Shown here: positions 24,231 through 31,145 of the stretch, in pieces | Numbering within the stretch: position 1 is the first letter of the stretch | How the letters are laid out: each line of letters begins with the position of its first letter | NCBI GenBank assembly: GCA_045595285.1 | Contig: JAZOAC010000071.1 | Location: 23,573-87,572, forward strand | From: UBA1731 sp045595285 | GTDB taxonomy: Bacteria; Verrucomicrobiota; Kiritimatiellia; RFP12; UBA1067 | Direction of reading: 5' to 3' | DNA length: 64,000 nt | Made by a program: the position numbers and the translations under genes | The notes under the pieces: generated by a model | Databases searched by the model: none | Told to the model about the DNA's origin: nothing | Seen by the model: the letters and a program-made list of their open reading frames with translations, nothing else

Positions 24231-24338
24231 TCGCCATGAAGGTAAGGTTTGTGCGTCTGTAGCGGTTTCGCAGATTCGTGCTGGATATGCAAAACCGTAC
24301 GCGACGTTCATTTGAGACATTACGATTGGAGGTCCCCG

Positions 24339-27071
24339 ATGAGTTGCAATAGATTGCCGGAATGCGTTCTGATGCTGGTGTGCGTATCGTGCATGTCCGC
24401 TTTTGCCGCGATTGAGGCCACAGATTTTGTGGATGATGCTCATGCAAATGCAGAGCGGTGGGAATTGTCAGGGACGGAGAAGGACGGCTACGGCAGGAAT
24501 TTCCAGAATGGAGGCGAATCGATTACAAGCCCTGTGTACGGCGGTGCCGTGGTGTCGGCAAGCGTTTCCGCGAAAACGTTTTCAATTGGCGACGGTTCTG
24601 CTTTGGTGATTGAAGCGAGACCTGCCGGAGCCGAAGATTGGACGGAGGTGCATAGGTTGGTCTTTGCCAACAACTCCGCCACGAACGAAACCTTCGCTTT
24701 GCCACGCGCCGACAATTATCGGCAGTTCCGGCTTTCGTTTGTCAAAGGGGAAGGGACGATGCGCGTCGGTTCGTTTGCGGTGGAATGGCGCGCCGACGGA
24801 GAGGTGGCGGTTCCGTCTGGCCTGTCGGCGGGTTCGGTGGAGGCCGATTCGTTCATCGCTTCATGGACGATTGACGAGGCGGTGGAATGTTTCCTCTTCG
24901 ACTGTTGGCGGGAATCAATGACCCCATGGACCGGTGATGTGAAATGGGCGGAGACTTTTGAGTGCTGCACTAACGAGACAAGGAGCTCCAAGAGACTGAC
25001 AGAGGAGATATTCGACATGTACACGGACCACGCCGGCTGGAGCGGAGACTTTGTGTATGCACCTGAAGCCAGCAAGGGAGTGATTCAGGTGAACAAGGCT
25101 TCTGAAAGCGTGGGGTGGCTTGTGTCGCCTAAGCTGCCGGCGGCCGATTCGGTCGAAATGGTGGTCCGGGCAAGGGCGGTTGCCGATCAGCCAGATCATG
25201 TCATGCCGGTATTCTTGATCAGAAACGGTGCCACGAACGAGATCGGGTCCTTTGAATTGACGACTTCCTTTGTTGATTGCCATTGTCATTTGCAGGAGGT
25301 TCTGGCCGGGGACAGACTGGCGTTCAAGTCGTTTTCGGTAGGGGCGAAAAGGCGAGTCCTGATAGATTCCGTTTCTCTTGTCGAAGGATTCGAGCCCGGT
25401 CATCCTGAAACGAACTATGTGTTCGAAAGCGAGATGGTTGAATATTCCGAGATCCCTGAATTCCAAGTGGAGGGGCTTATTCCCGGCTGCGAATACGCTT
25501 TTTCAGTGCGGGCCGTGTCCGGCGAAACAACTTCCGAGCCGTCTGGAGTGCACAAGGTTGTAACGGCGGCCGACGGGGATGTCGATGTTGAAGTGGTTTG
25601 GCCCGGCGCCGTAGCCTCGGAGATAACGCACACTTCGTTTCGGTTGGACTGGCCGATCGTTTCCGGCGCGGCGACGTATCGCATATCGGTATGGACCAAT
25701 GCGCTGGAGGGGGCTTCCGCCGGACGGACCGTATGGTCGGAGTCGTTCTCCAAGGCAATGGCGTCCTCTTCTACGACGGCGATTTCGGGTGACGCCAAAT
25801 TCCATGAGAACTATGCGGACAAAGAAGGATGGGTGATTGTCAGCAATGTATATCCATCCGTCGATTCGGGGACGGTGCGTCTGGGCAACACCACAAAGCC
25901 CGGAGAGTTGACGGTGGCATTCGGACAATTATCTGAGGGCTGCACGCTCCGCGTCAGGGCAAGGCGGCAGACGTCAAAAGACGGAGCGGTATTTTCGGTG
26001 AGGAAACTTGTGGACGGGGAGTTGTCCGAGCTTGGCGAGGCATGTGAAATTGGAGAGGAGTTGACGGAGTGTGTATGGACTCTTCCCGAGATGCATGCAG
26101 ATGATCGCCTAGTGTTCCGCTCCGCTTCGGGAAAGGAGTCGTGCCGCACAATCCTTGATGAAGTGGAGATACTTGAGGGATACCTGGCGGGGAGGCCAGT
26201 TCCGGACTACGCCGTGAATGGAGAAGCGATAGCGCAGCCGTTCTATTCTGCATTGGATATGCCGTCTGCCGTATGGACATTTGCCGTAGAGGCGGTGGAT
26301 GCATCGGGGCGGGTATTGGTGGCCTCGACGAACAAAGTGGATTTGGTTGATCCTCCGCCGCAACCTGTTTTGGATGCGGTCCTGCTGTCCGAATCCTCCC
26401 ATAAGGGCGGTATGCACATCTGGCAAGAGGATTTTGGATCGTTCACCAATGTGTTCCCGTCTAAAGATAACACCGCCGACTGGCTGAACGGTACGACTCT
26501 ACCGCATTGGCAGGCGTATGCCGGAGGGGTTCCGGTGACAGGCATCACACGTAACAATGGTGCGGGAACAAAGAAGGGACTGTATGCATACTGGGCGACA
26601 AATGGACTTGCGTCGACATATTCGCTTGGAGTCATGATGACCGGAACGGCCGAGGAGCTTATTTATGGGCTTGCATTCAAGAACGATACGCCCTTTAGCG
26701 CTCGCAAGATCTCGGTCAACTATGATGGAGTTCAGTTTGGCTTCAAGAATAACGCCCAGCAAGAGCTTTTGTGCGAATGCCTTGTGACGAATGAACTTGT
26801 GGCGCTGTCGGTAGAAGGCGACTGGCGTTCATGTGACGAATTGACGTTCCGTACATCCAGGGACAGCGAATCCGGATTGAAGAGCGGCGAGGATTTGCCT
26901 GTGGTGACCGCGATATCCTCGGATGTGGTAGGGATGATCGTTCCGAAGGACTTCTATTTCATGATCCGTTGGCGGCGTACGGCCGTCGTGTCCGCCGCTG
27001 CGATGGCGATAGACAATGTGGTCGTCTCGTTTGAGGTCCAGTCTCGTCCGATGAGAGTTGTAGTGAGGTGA
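24339..27071 (+). CDS. Large secreted modular protein (fibronectin III-like and beta-sandwich units)
   Basis: 910 residues. Signal peptide with cysteines (MSCNRLPECVLMLVCVSCMSAFA), then alternating units: a repeated beta-sandwich module beginning with a WSESF/WAETF or WQEDFGSF phrase and containing EGWVIVSNVYP or SVGWLVSPKLP and RVRARRQ/MVVRARA phrases, and fibronectin type III-like modules (VPSGLSAGSVEADSFIASWTI, ITHTSFRLDWPIVSGAATYRISVW, with YAFSVRAVS and WTFAVEAVD ends). At least two copies of each are visible. No membrane anchor or sorting motif is seen at the C-terminus. Ribosome site TTGGAGG before ATG 24339. Probably an exported adhesin or lyase-accessory protein; no catalytic domain recognised. 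Confidence 0.65.
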   Translation: MSCNRLPECVLMLVCVSCMSAFAAIEATDFVDDAHANAERWELSGTEKDGYGRNFQNGGESITSPVYGGAVVSASVSAKTFSIGDGSALVIEARPAGAEDWTEVHRLVFANNSATNETFALPRADNYRQFRLSFVKGEGTMRVGSFAVEWRADGEVAVPSGLSAGSVEADSFIASWTIDEAVECFLFDCWRESMTPWTGDVKWAETFECCTNETRSSKRLTEEIFDMYTDHAGWSGDFVYAPEASKGVIQVNKASESVGWLVSPKLPAADSVEMVVRARAVADQPDHVMPVFLIRNGATNEIGSFELTTSFVDCHCHLQEVLAGDRLAFKSFSVGAKRRVLIDSVSLVEGFEPGHPETNYVFESEMVEYSEIPEFQVEGLIPGCEYAFSVRAVSGETTSEPSGVHKVVTAADGDVDVEVVWPGAVASEITHTSFRLDWPIVSGAATYRISVWTNALEGASAGRTVWSESFSKAMASSSTTAISGDAKFHENYADKEGWVIVSNVYPSVDSGTVRLGNTTKPGELTVAFGQLSEGCTLRVRARRQTSKDGAVFSVRKLVDGELSELGEACEIGEELTECVWTLPEMHADDRLVFRSASGKESCRTILDEVEILEGYLAGRPVPDYAVNGEAIAQPFYSALDMPSAVWTFAVEAVDASGRVLVASTNKVDLVDPPPQPVLDAVLLSESSHKGGMHIWQEDFGSFTNVFPSKDNTADWLNGTTLPHWQAYAGGVPVTGITRNNGAGTKKGLYAYWATNGLASTYSLGVMMTGTAEELIYGLAFKNDTPFSARKISVNYDGVQFGFKNNAQQELLCECLVTNELVALSVEGDWRSCDELTFRTSRDSESGLKSGEDLPVVTAISSDVVGMIVPKDFYFMIRWRRTAVVSAAAMAIDNVVVSFEVQSRPMRVVVR

Positions 27072-27083
27072 TTTGAAACTGAT

Positions 27084-27428
27084 ATGTCCGCCGAGAATAA
27101 TCTGAAGTCGTTTGAGTGCCTTGGATGCGGTGCCTGCTGTCGCATACCGAATGGTATAGTTCGCGTTTCCGAAGAGGAGATATTGCGCATATCCGGTTTC
27201 CTCGGGATGCCGGAGCAGGAGTTCATCGCCAACGAGACGGATGTCGCTCCGGATCGGAGCGGGCTCGTCCTCAAGAGCCGGCCAGACAATTCGTGCGTCT
27301 GGCTTACGGAGGACAATCGCTGCCGTATCCATCCTGTGAAGCCCGAGAAATGCAGGACATTCCCCTATGATTGGGTCAATCCCGATTCGTATGAGGTCTG
27401 CGCCGGATTGCGCAAGACTAGGGTTTAG
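27084..27428 (+). CDS. YkgJ/UPF0153 family Cys-cluster protein
   Basis: 114 residues. Cysteine pattern FECLGCGACCRIP at the N-terminus, NSCVWLTEDNRCRIHPVKPEKCRTFPYDW in the middle and a last cysteine in YEVCAGL, the full signature of the YkgJ (CxxCxxCC) family, proposed to chelate zinc or iron. The exact role is unknown for the family. It starts 12 bases after the large secreted protein gene and may be co-transcribed with it, although the two are not functionally related in any obvious way. Confidence 0.85.
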   Translation: MSAENNLKSFECLGCGACCRIPNGIVRVSEEEILRISGFLGMPEQEFIANETDVAPDRSGLVLKSRPDNSCVWLTEDNRCRIHPVKPEKCRTFPYDWVNPDSYEVCAGLRKTRV

Positions 27429-27538
27429 GATATTGTTGTCTTCATGTTAATTCTTGCCGTGCCTTTTGCGGGCTGTCAGGGTGCCATGGACGAGGCCTAT
27501 GCGCTCGTAGGTCTGTGTATCTGAGAGTTGATGGCAGG

Positions 27539-27595
27539 AGAAATGTAAAAGTTATGTAAAAAAGTTTTTACATAACTTTTACATTTCTTTTACAT
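27539..27595 (+). repeat. 24-bp perfect inverted repeat built from five phased octamers
   Basis: ATGTAAAA occurs at 27543 and 27554, its complement TTTTACAT at 27566, 27577 and 27588: five copies spaced 11, 12, 11 and 11 bases. The first four create arms of 24 perfect base pairs (27539-27562 and 27565-27588) around two unpaired bases. The helical phasing suggests a cooperative operator just upstream of the promoter at 27621-27631; as RNA it would also form a long A-U hairpin. Confidence 0.75.
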
Positions 27596-27620
27596 TTCCA
27601 TGACACTTCTCTTTTCGTTC

Positions 27621-27631
27621 TTTGATATCTT
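27621..27631 (+). promoter_or_regulatory. Candidate promoter after the octamer array
   Basis: TTTGATATCTT; hexamer TATCTT (27626-27631), the same hexamer as the tRNA promoter on the minus strand at 46533. ATGACA at 27600-27605 is a possible -35 with a long 20-base spacer. Expected start near 27638, two to three bases before an ATG. Confidence 0.45.
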
Positions 27632-27640
27632 TTTCTGCGT

Positions 27641-27718
27641 ATGAGGCGCTGCATGCGCATGGTCGGGTGGCCGTTGCGGATATGCGCCGAAACGAAAAGG
27701 AAAGGAACGGAACTATGA
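27641..27718 (+). CDS. Possible 25-residue leaderless leader peptide
   Basis: ATG at 27641 lies 10 bases after the -10 hexamer and opens 25 codons rich in Arg, Cys and Met (MRRCMRMVGWPL...), ending in a TGA that overlaps the ATG of the next small gene (ATGA). The spacing equals that of other leaderless genes in the window, and the overlap would couple translation of the next gene to it. No family is known to me. Chance cannot be excluded at this size. Confidence 0.3.
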   Translation: MRRCMRMVGWPLRICAETKRKGTEL

Positions 27719-27840
27719 AGGAAAGACTGATCTGTATCGGCGGTTACATGCTTGCCGCCGCTCTTTCACTGCTGCTGCTTGTCGCGGTTGCCGAGCTGTC
27801 AATGCGGGATACGGTCCCGTGCGCAACGCTGGAATGGTGA
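27715..27840 (+). CDS. 41-residue single-span membrane protein
   Basis: MKERLICIGGYMLAAALSLLLLVAVAELSM... is one hydrophobic helix with a positive N-terminus and a short polar tail. GGAAAGGAACGG lies just before the ATG at 27715. A longer version from TTG 27622 is less likely because it would ignore this site. It stands between the phased octamer array and the 198-residue gene, 13 bases before it. Function unknown; it could equally be an uncleaved signal anchor or a small regulator of a membrane complex. Confidence 0.45.
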   Translation: MKERLICIGGYMLAAALSLLLLVAVAELSMRDTVPCATLEW

Positions 27841-27853
27841 AGGGGGGTGTGTC

Positions 27854-28450
27854 ATGGATTACTCAAGGAACGATCAGAATGGTGATTTCGAGGTGCGGCC
27901 ACGCTATGTCTGCTGCCATCCGAACACTCAGGGGACTGGCACGTCGGTGAAGTTCGAGCTTCATCCAGCGCACGACTATGTTGAAGGGTCTGTGTTTGTC
28001 ACGTTTGCCTCGCAGAAGACTCTGGGCTCCTACGGCGGCGGCAAACCGATACCGCCCACGTTCGACTGGGAGAACAGCGTCACGATACGCCTCACGATAA
28101 ACGAGGTGGCGGAGATGCTGGAGGTGTTCCGCGGATACCGCGAAAAGTTGGGCGACGGGAAGGGACTGTTCCATACAACGGTGGAGAACAACACCGTCAT
28201 AACGTTCGAACACAGGCTCGAGCCGGCCCCAGGGTACCTCTTTGGGGTCTCACGGAAGAGTGTCGATGGTTCGCTCAAAAGGATGCGGATTCTCATTTCA
28301 ATGAATGAATCGATTGTCCTTTCTGAGGCTTTGGGAGCCTCGATGCTCTATATGGCATTTGGGGTCCCTAAGGTGATCCGGCGTGCCGACAGGAGGGGCG
28401 GACAGGAACGGCAGAAGTCTGTCCCTGTCAAGGAGGTAGCGGTGGCATGA
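27854..28450 (+). CDS. Uncharacterised protein, possibly Whirly/PUR-type nucleic-acid-binding
   Basis: 198 residues, no signal peptide. After a polar, probably flexible start (SRNDQNGDFEVRP), strands are interleaved with glycines (VKFELHPAHDYVEGSVFVTFASQ), then FDWENSVTIRLTINEVAEMLEVFRGYREKLGDG and LKRMRILISMNESIVLSEALGASMLYMAFG. The alternation of beta-sheet and a C-terminal helix after each half resembles Whirly/MRP and PUR-like single-strand nucleic-acid-binding folds, but this is my impression, not a motif match. The C-terminus is basic (RRADRRGGQERQK). It overlaps the DUF2851 gene by 4 bases, linking it to the competence-like block. Confidence 0.45.
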   Translation: MDYSRNDQNGDFEVRPRYVCCHPNTQGTGTSVKFELHPAHDYVEGSVFVTFASQKTLGSYGGGKPIPPTFDWENSVTIRLTINEVAEMLEVFRGYREKLGDGKGLFHTTVENNTVITFEHRLEPAPGYLFGVSRKSVDGSLKRMRILISMNESIVLSEALGASMLYMAFGVPKVIRRADRRGGQERQKSVPVKEVAVA

Positions 28451-29589
28451 GGTGCTGGGCGGCAAATTCGGCTTCCATCACGGAGCGTCATGTGCAGGCA
28501 ATATGGTATGATTCCGCATTGCGTCCTGCATGTCTGCGCACTGTTTTGGGCGGCGATGTGTCGGTCGTGGATCCTGGCGTCTGGAACCTGGAGGCGGGAC
28601 CTGATTTCCGCCACGCGGTTCTTGAGCTGGGACGCGACCGGCGCAGGGTCGAGGGTGATGTCGAAGTGCATCTCAAGCCTTCGGACTGGTCGCTTCACGG
28701 TCATTCCACCGATTCTGCCTACGGCAATGTGGTGGCCCATGTGACATGGCATCAGGGAGATCCACCGCCCGATTTGCCGCCGGGATGCGTCTCCGTGTGC
28801 ATCGGGAACTTCCTGCGTGCCCGGAACGACTTCTCTCCGGACGAAATAGACGTTGCGGCGTATCCGTACGCAAAGCTTCCTGCAAGCAGGCGTCCGTGCG
28901 AACGCTTCTTCGGGCAGAACCCCGATCTCGGTCTTGAGGTTCTGCGTGAGGCGGGTCGGCGCAGGCTGCTCGTCAAGGCTCACCGCATGCAGAAGCGGTT
29001 CCTTCGTGTAGGGGATCCTGAGCAGGTGTTCTACGAGGAGATGTTTGCCGCATTTGGATACGCGAAGAATTCGGTTCCGTTTCGGGTTCTCGCGGAAAGG
29101 CTTCCGCTGCAGGATCTGCCCACCTCCGAGGAGATGGCGTGCGAGGCGTTGAACAGCGTCGCTGCGCTTGAGGTCGCGGAGACGCACCCGTGGTGCAGGG
29201 CGAACATACGTCCCGCAAACCGGCCTGAGGTGCGAATGATGGATGCGGCCGCCCTGTTCACGGGCGGCAAGCCGCGCCACCTGGGCGCACGGTTCCTTGC
29301 CGCCTTGATGGCGAACGTGATCGTGCCGTATGCGATTGCGCGGGGCGTGGTGAAGGACGTTCCCAGATGGCTGCCGCCCGAATGCGCAAACGGGGTTACG
29401 CGTCTTGCGGCGTTCAGGCTGTTCGGGAGAGACCATAATCCCGCGCTGTACTCCGGGAACGGCGTACTGCAGCAGGGACTGATTCAGATACATCGCGACT
29501 ACTGCCTTGCGGCACATCCGGATTGCGTCGCATGCAGACTTGTCGCGGAACTTGAGAATGTCTGTCGAGAGGAGGAGTCAAATGGATGA
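28447..29589 (+). CDS. DUF2851 family protein
   Basis: 380 residues. Family features: the N-terminal WYDSALRPACLRTVLGGDVSVVDPGVWNLEAGPDFRHAVLELG (family N...GPDF..A...), GDVEVHLKPSDWSLHGHSTDSAYGNVVAHVTW (GDVEiH...sDW..HgHh.D..Y..v.LHV) and a C-terminal cysteine pair CLAAHPDCVACRLV. The GDVEVH and HxH patterns suggest a metal-dependent nuclease-like fold, but no activity is established for the family. In other bacteria DUF2851 is often near DNA-processing genes; here it overlaps the previous gene and comM. Confidence 0.85.
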   Translation: MRCWAANSASITERHVQAIWYDSALRPACLRTVLGGDVSVVDPGVWNLEAGPDFRHAVLELGRDRRRVEGDVEVHLKPSDWSLHGHSTDSAYGNVVAHVTWHQGDPPPDLPPGCVSVCIGNFLRARNDFSPDEIDVAAYPYAKLPASRRPCERFFGQNPDLGLEVLREAGRRRLLVKAHRMQKRFLRVGDPEQVFYEEMFAAFGYAKNSVPFRVLAERLPLQDLPTSEEMACEALNSVAALEVAETHPWCRANIRPANRPEVRMMDAAALFTGGKPRHLGARFLAALMANVIVPYAIARGVVKDVPRWLPPECANGVTRLAAFRLFGRDHNPALYSGNGVLQQGLIQIHRDYCLAAHPDCVACRLVAELENVCREEESNG

Positions 29590-31138
29590 CGAGAGGAAGA
29601 TGAGATTGGCGAAATGCTATTCCGGAGCGGTGTCCGGAGTGAGCGCCAGATCGGTGGAGATCGAGGTGTGCGCGTCTGACGGCTCTCCGCAGTTCACTAT
29701 TGTGGGGCTGCCTGATACCGCAGTCAAGGAGGCCAAGGACAGGGTGTCTACGGCAATCGGGAATTCGGGGTTCGCCAAGCCCGAGAGGAACATAACGGTG
29801 AATCTTGCGCCTGCTGACGTCAAGAAGGAGGGTCCACTGTACGATCTGCCGATTGCGGTGTGTCTTCTCGCCGCCACGGACAAGGTCCGGTGCAGGGACC
29901 TTTCCGAGTGGGGCATGGTGGGGGAGCTTGCGCTTTCTGGAGAGATTCGAAGGGTGCGCGGTGTCCTGCCGATCGTGATGGAGATGCGGCGAATAGGAAG
30001 GAAGGGCGTGCTGGTCCCTGTGGAAAACGCCGAGGAGGCCGCCGTCGTGGACGGAATATCGGTCTATCCGGTGCGGAATCTCCGGGAGGCATTGGGTTTC
30101 CTTACAGAGGACGTCGAGATCGCACCTGTGTTTTCGGATATTTCGAGACTCGTCATGGCCGGACGCGATACGGGCGATGACTTTGCGGATGTCAAGGGTC
30201 AATACTTTGCAAAGGAGGCGATTGAAGTCGCCGTTGCCGGCGGACACAATCTGATGATGGTGGGATCTCCCGGCTGTGGCAAGACTATGCTTGCAAGGCG
30301 GATTCCGTCTATCCTGCCTCCGCTGAGCGTCGAGGAGGCATTGGAGGTCACCCGCATCCATTCCGTGGCCGGCGTTCTGAAGCCCGGACAGCCGCTCATG
30401 GTCCATCGGCCATTCCGGGCGCCGCACCACACGGCCTCGTCTGCGGGTTTGCTCGGTGGCGGAACGCATCCTGTGCCGGGAGAGGTGTCGCTTGCCCATA
30501 GAGGGGTTCTCTTCCTCGATGAGATGCCTGAGTTCAGCAGACACGCCCTTGAGGTGATGCGACAGCCGCTTGAAGATGGACATGTTGCGATATCGCGTGT
30601 GTCTGGGACGTGCGACTATCCGAGCCGGTTCATGCTGGTGGCTGCGATGAATCCGTGCCCGTGCGGATACTGGGGCGATTCGCACCGGGAATGCAGATGC
30701 TCGCGGACAAAGCGTCTGGAGTACCGCAACAGGGTGTCAGGTCCGCTGCTGGACAGGATAGACATTCAGATCGAGGTCACGCCCGTGTCTTACGAGGAGC
30801 TCGCGGAGTTGCCGACAGGTGAGCCGTCCGCCACGATAAGGGAACGGGTGGTTAGGGCGCGAGAGATCCAGCGCAGACGTTTCGCGGATGACCCTGACGT
30901 GTTCTGCAACGCAGAGATGCGATCAAGGGACATTGCCCGCTACTGTCGGCTTGACCGGGCGGCGCAGGGGATGTTGCGGGAGCGCTTGAGCAAACTGGAT
31001 CTGTCCGCACGTGCGTACGACAGGGTGCTGAAGGTCGCGCGGACGATCGCGGATCTCGCAGGGCGTGACGCCGTAGGCGAAGGGGATGTGAACAGGGCGG
31101 CCGGGTGGCGGGCGCTGGACAGGAACTACTGGATGTAG
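29582..31138 (+). CDS. comM: ComM/YifB family AAA+ ATPase (branch-migration helicase)
   Basis: 518 residues, canonical length. ComM is a hexameric helicase that promotes branch migration during natural transformation. N-terminal Lon-protease-like/ChlI domain (AVKEAKDRVSTAIGNSGF, NLAPADVKKEGPLYDLPIAV), Walker A GSPGCGKTML from Gly228, Walker B GVLFLDEMPEF, and the CPCGYWGDSHRECRCS cysteine segment, C-terminal MCM-like lid (VSGPLLDRIDIQIEV). ATG 29582 overlaps the DUF2851 stop region and follows GAGGAGG. Directly followed by comEC, which supports a competence role. Confidence 0.95.
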   Translation: MDDERKMRLAKCYSGAVSGVSARSVEIEVCASDGSPQFTIVGLPDTAVKEAKDRVSTAIGNSGFAKPERNITVNLAPADVKKEGPLYDLPIAVCLLAATDKVRCRDLSEWGMVGELALSGEIRRVRGVLPIVMEMRRIGRKGVLVPVENAEEAAVVDGISVYPVRNLREALGFLTEDVEIAPVFSDISRLVMAGRDTGDDFADVKGQYFAKEAIEVAVAGGHNLMMVGSPGCGKTMLARRIPSILPPLSVEEALEVTRIHSVAGVLKPGQPLMVHRPFRAPHHTASSAGLLGGGTHPVPGEVSLAHRGVLFLDEMPEFSRHALEVMRQPLEDGHVAISRVSGTCDYPSRFMLVAAMNPCPCGYWGDSHRECRCSRTKRLEYRNRVSGPLLDRIDIQIEVTPVSYEELAELPTGEPSATIRERVVRAREIQRRRFADDPDVFCNAEMRSRDIARYCRLDRAAQGMLRERLSKLDLSARAYDRVLKVARTIADLAGRDAVGEGDVNRAAGWRALDRNYWM

Positions 31139-31145
31139 GATCGCC

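Larger units (their letters stand above)
27429..27640 (+). other. Intergenic region with operator-like array; possible tiny lipoprotein
   Basis: An ATG at 27444 opens 26 codons that read like a lipoprotein signal (MLILAVPFAGC then a short acidic tail, stop at 27522-27524). It has no basic N-terminus and no ribosome site, so it may be an entericidin-like remnant or chance. The rest is the palindromic octamer array (27539-27595) and the promoter (27621-27631). Confidence 0.3.

Noticed and set aside
23869..24447. Long open frames on the minus strand over the structured interval
   Set aside because: They run through the nitroreductase 3' end and through the start of the secreted-protein gene, and have low-complexity composition and no ribosome site.
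27622..27840. TTG start giving a 72-residue version of the small membrane protein
   Set aside because: It would begin inside the promoter and ignore the clear ribosome site before ATG 27715.
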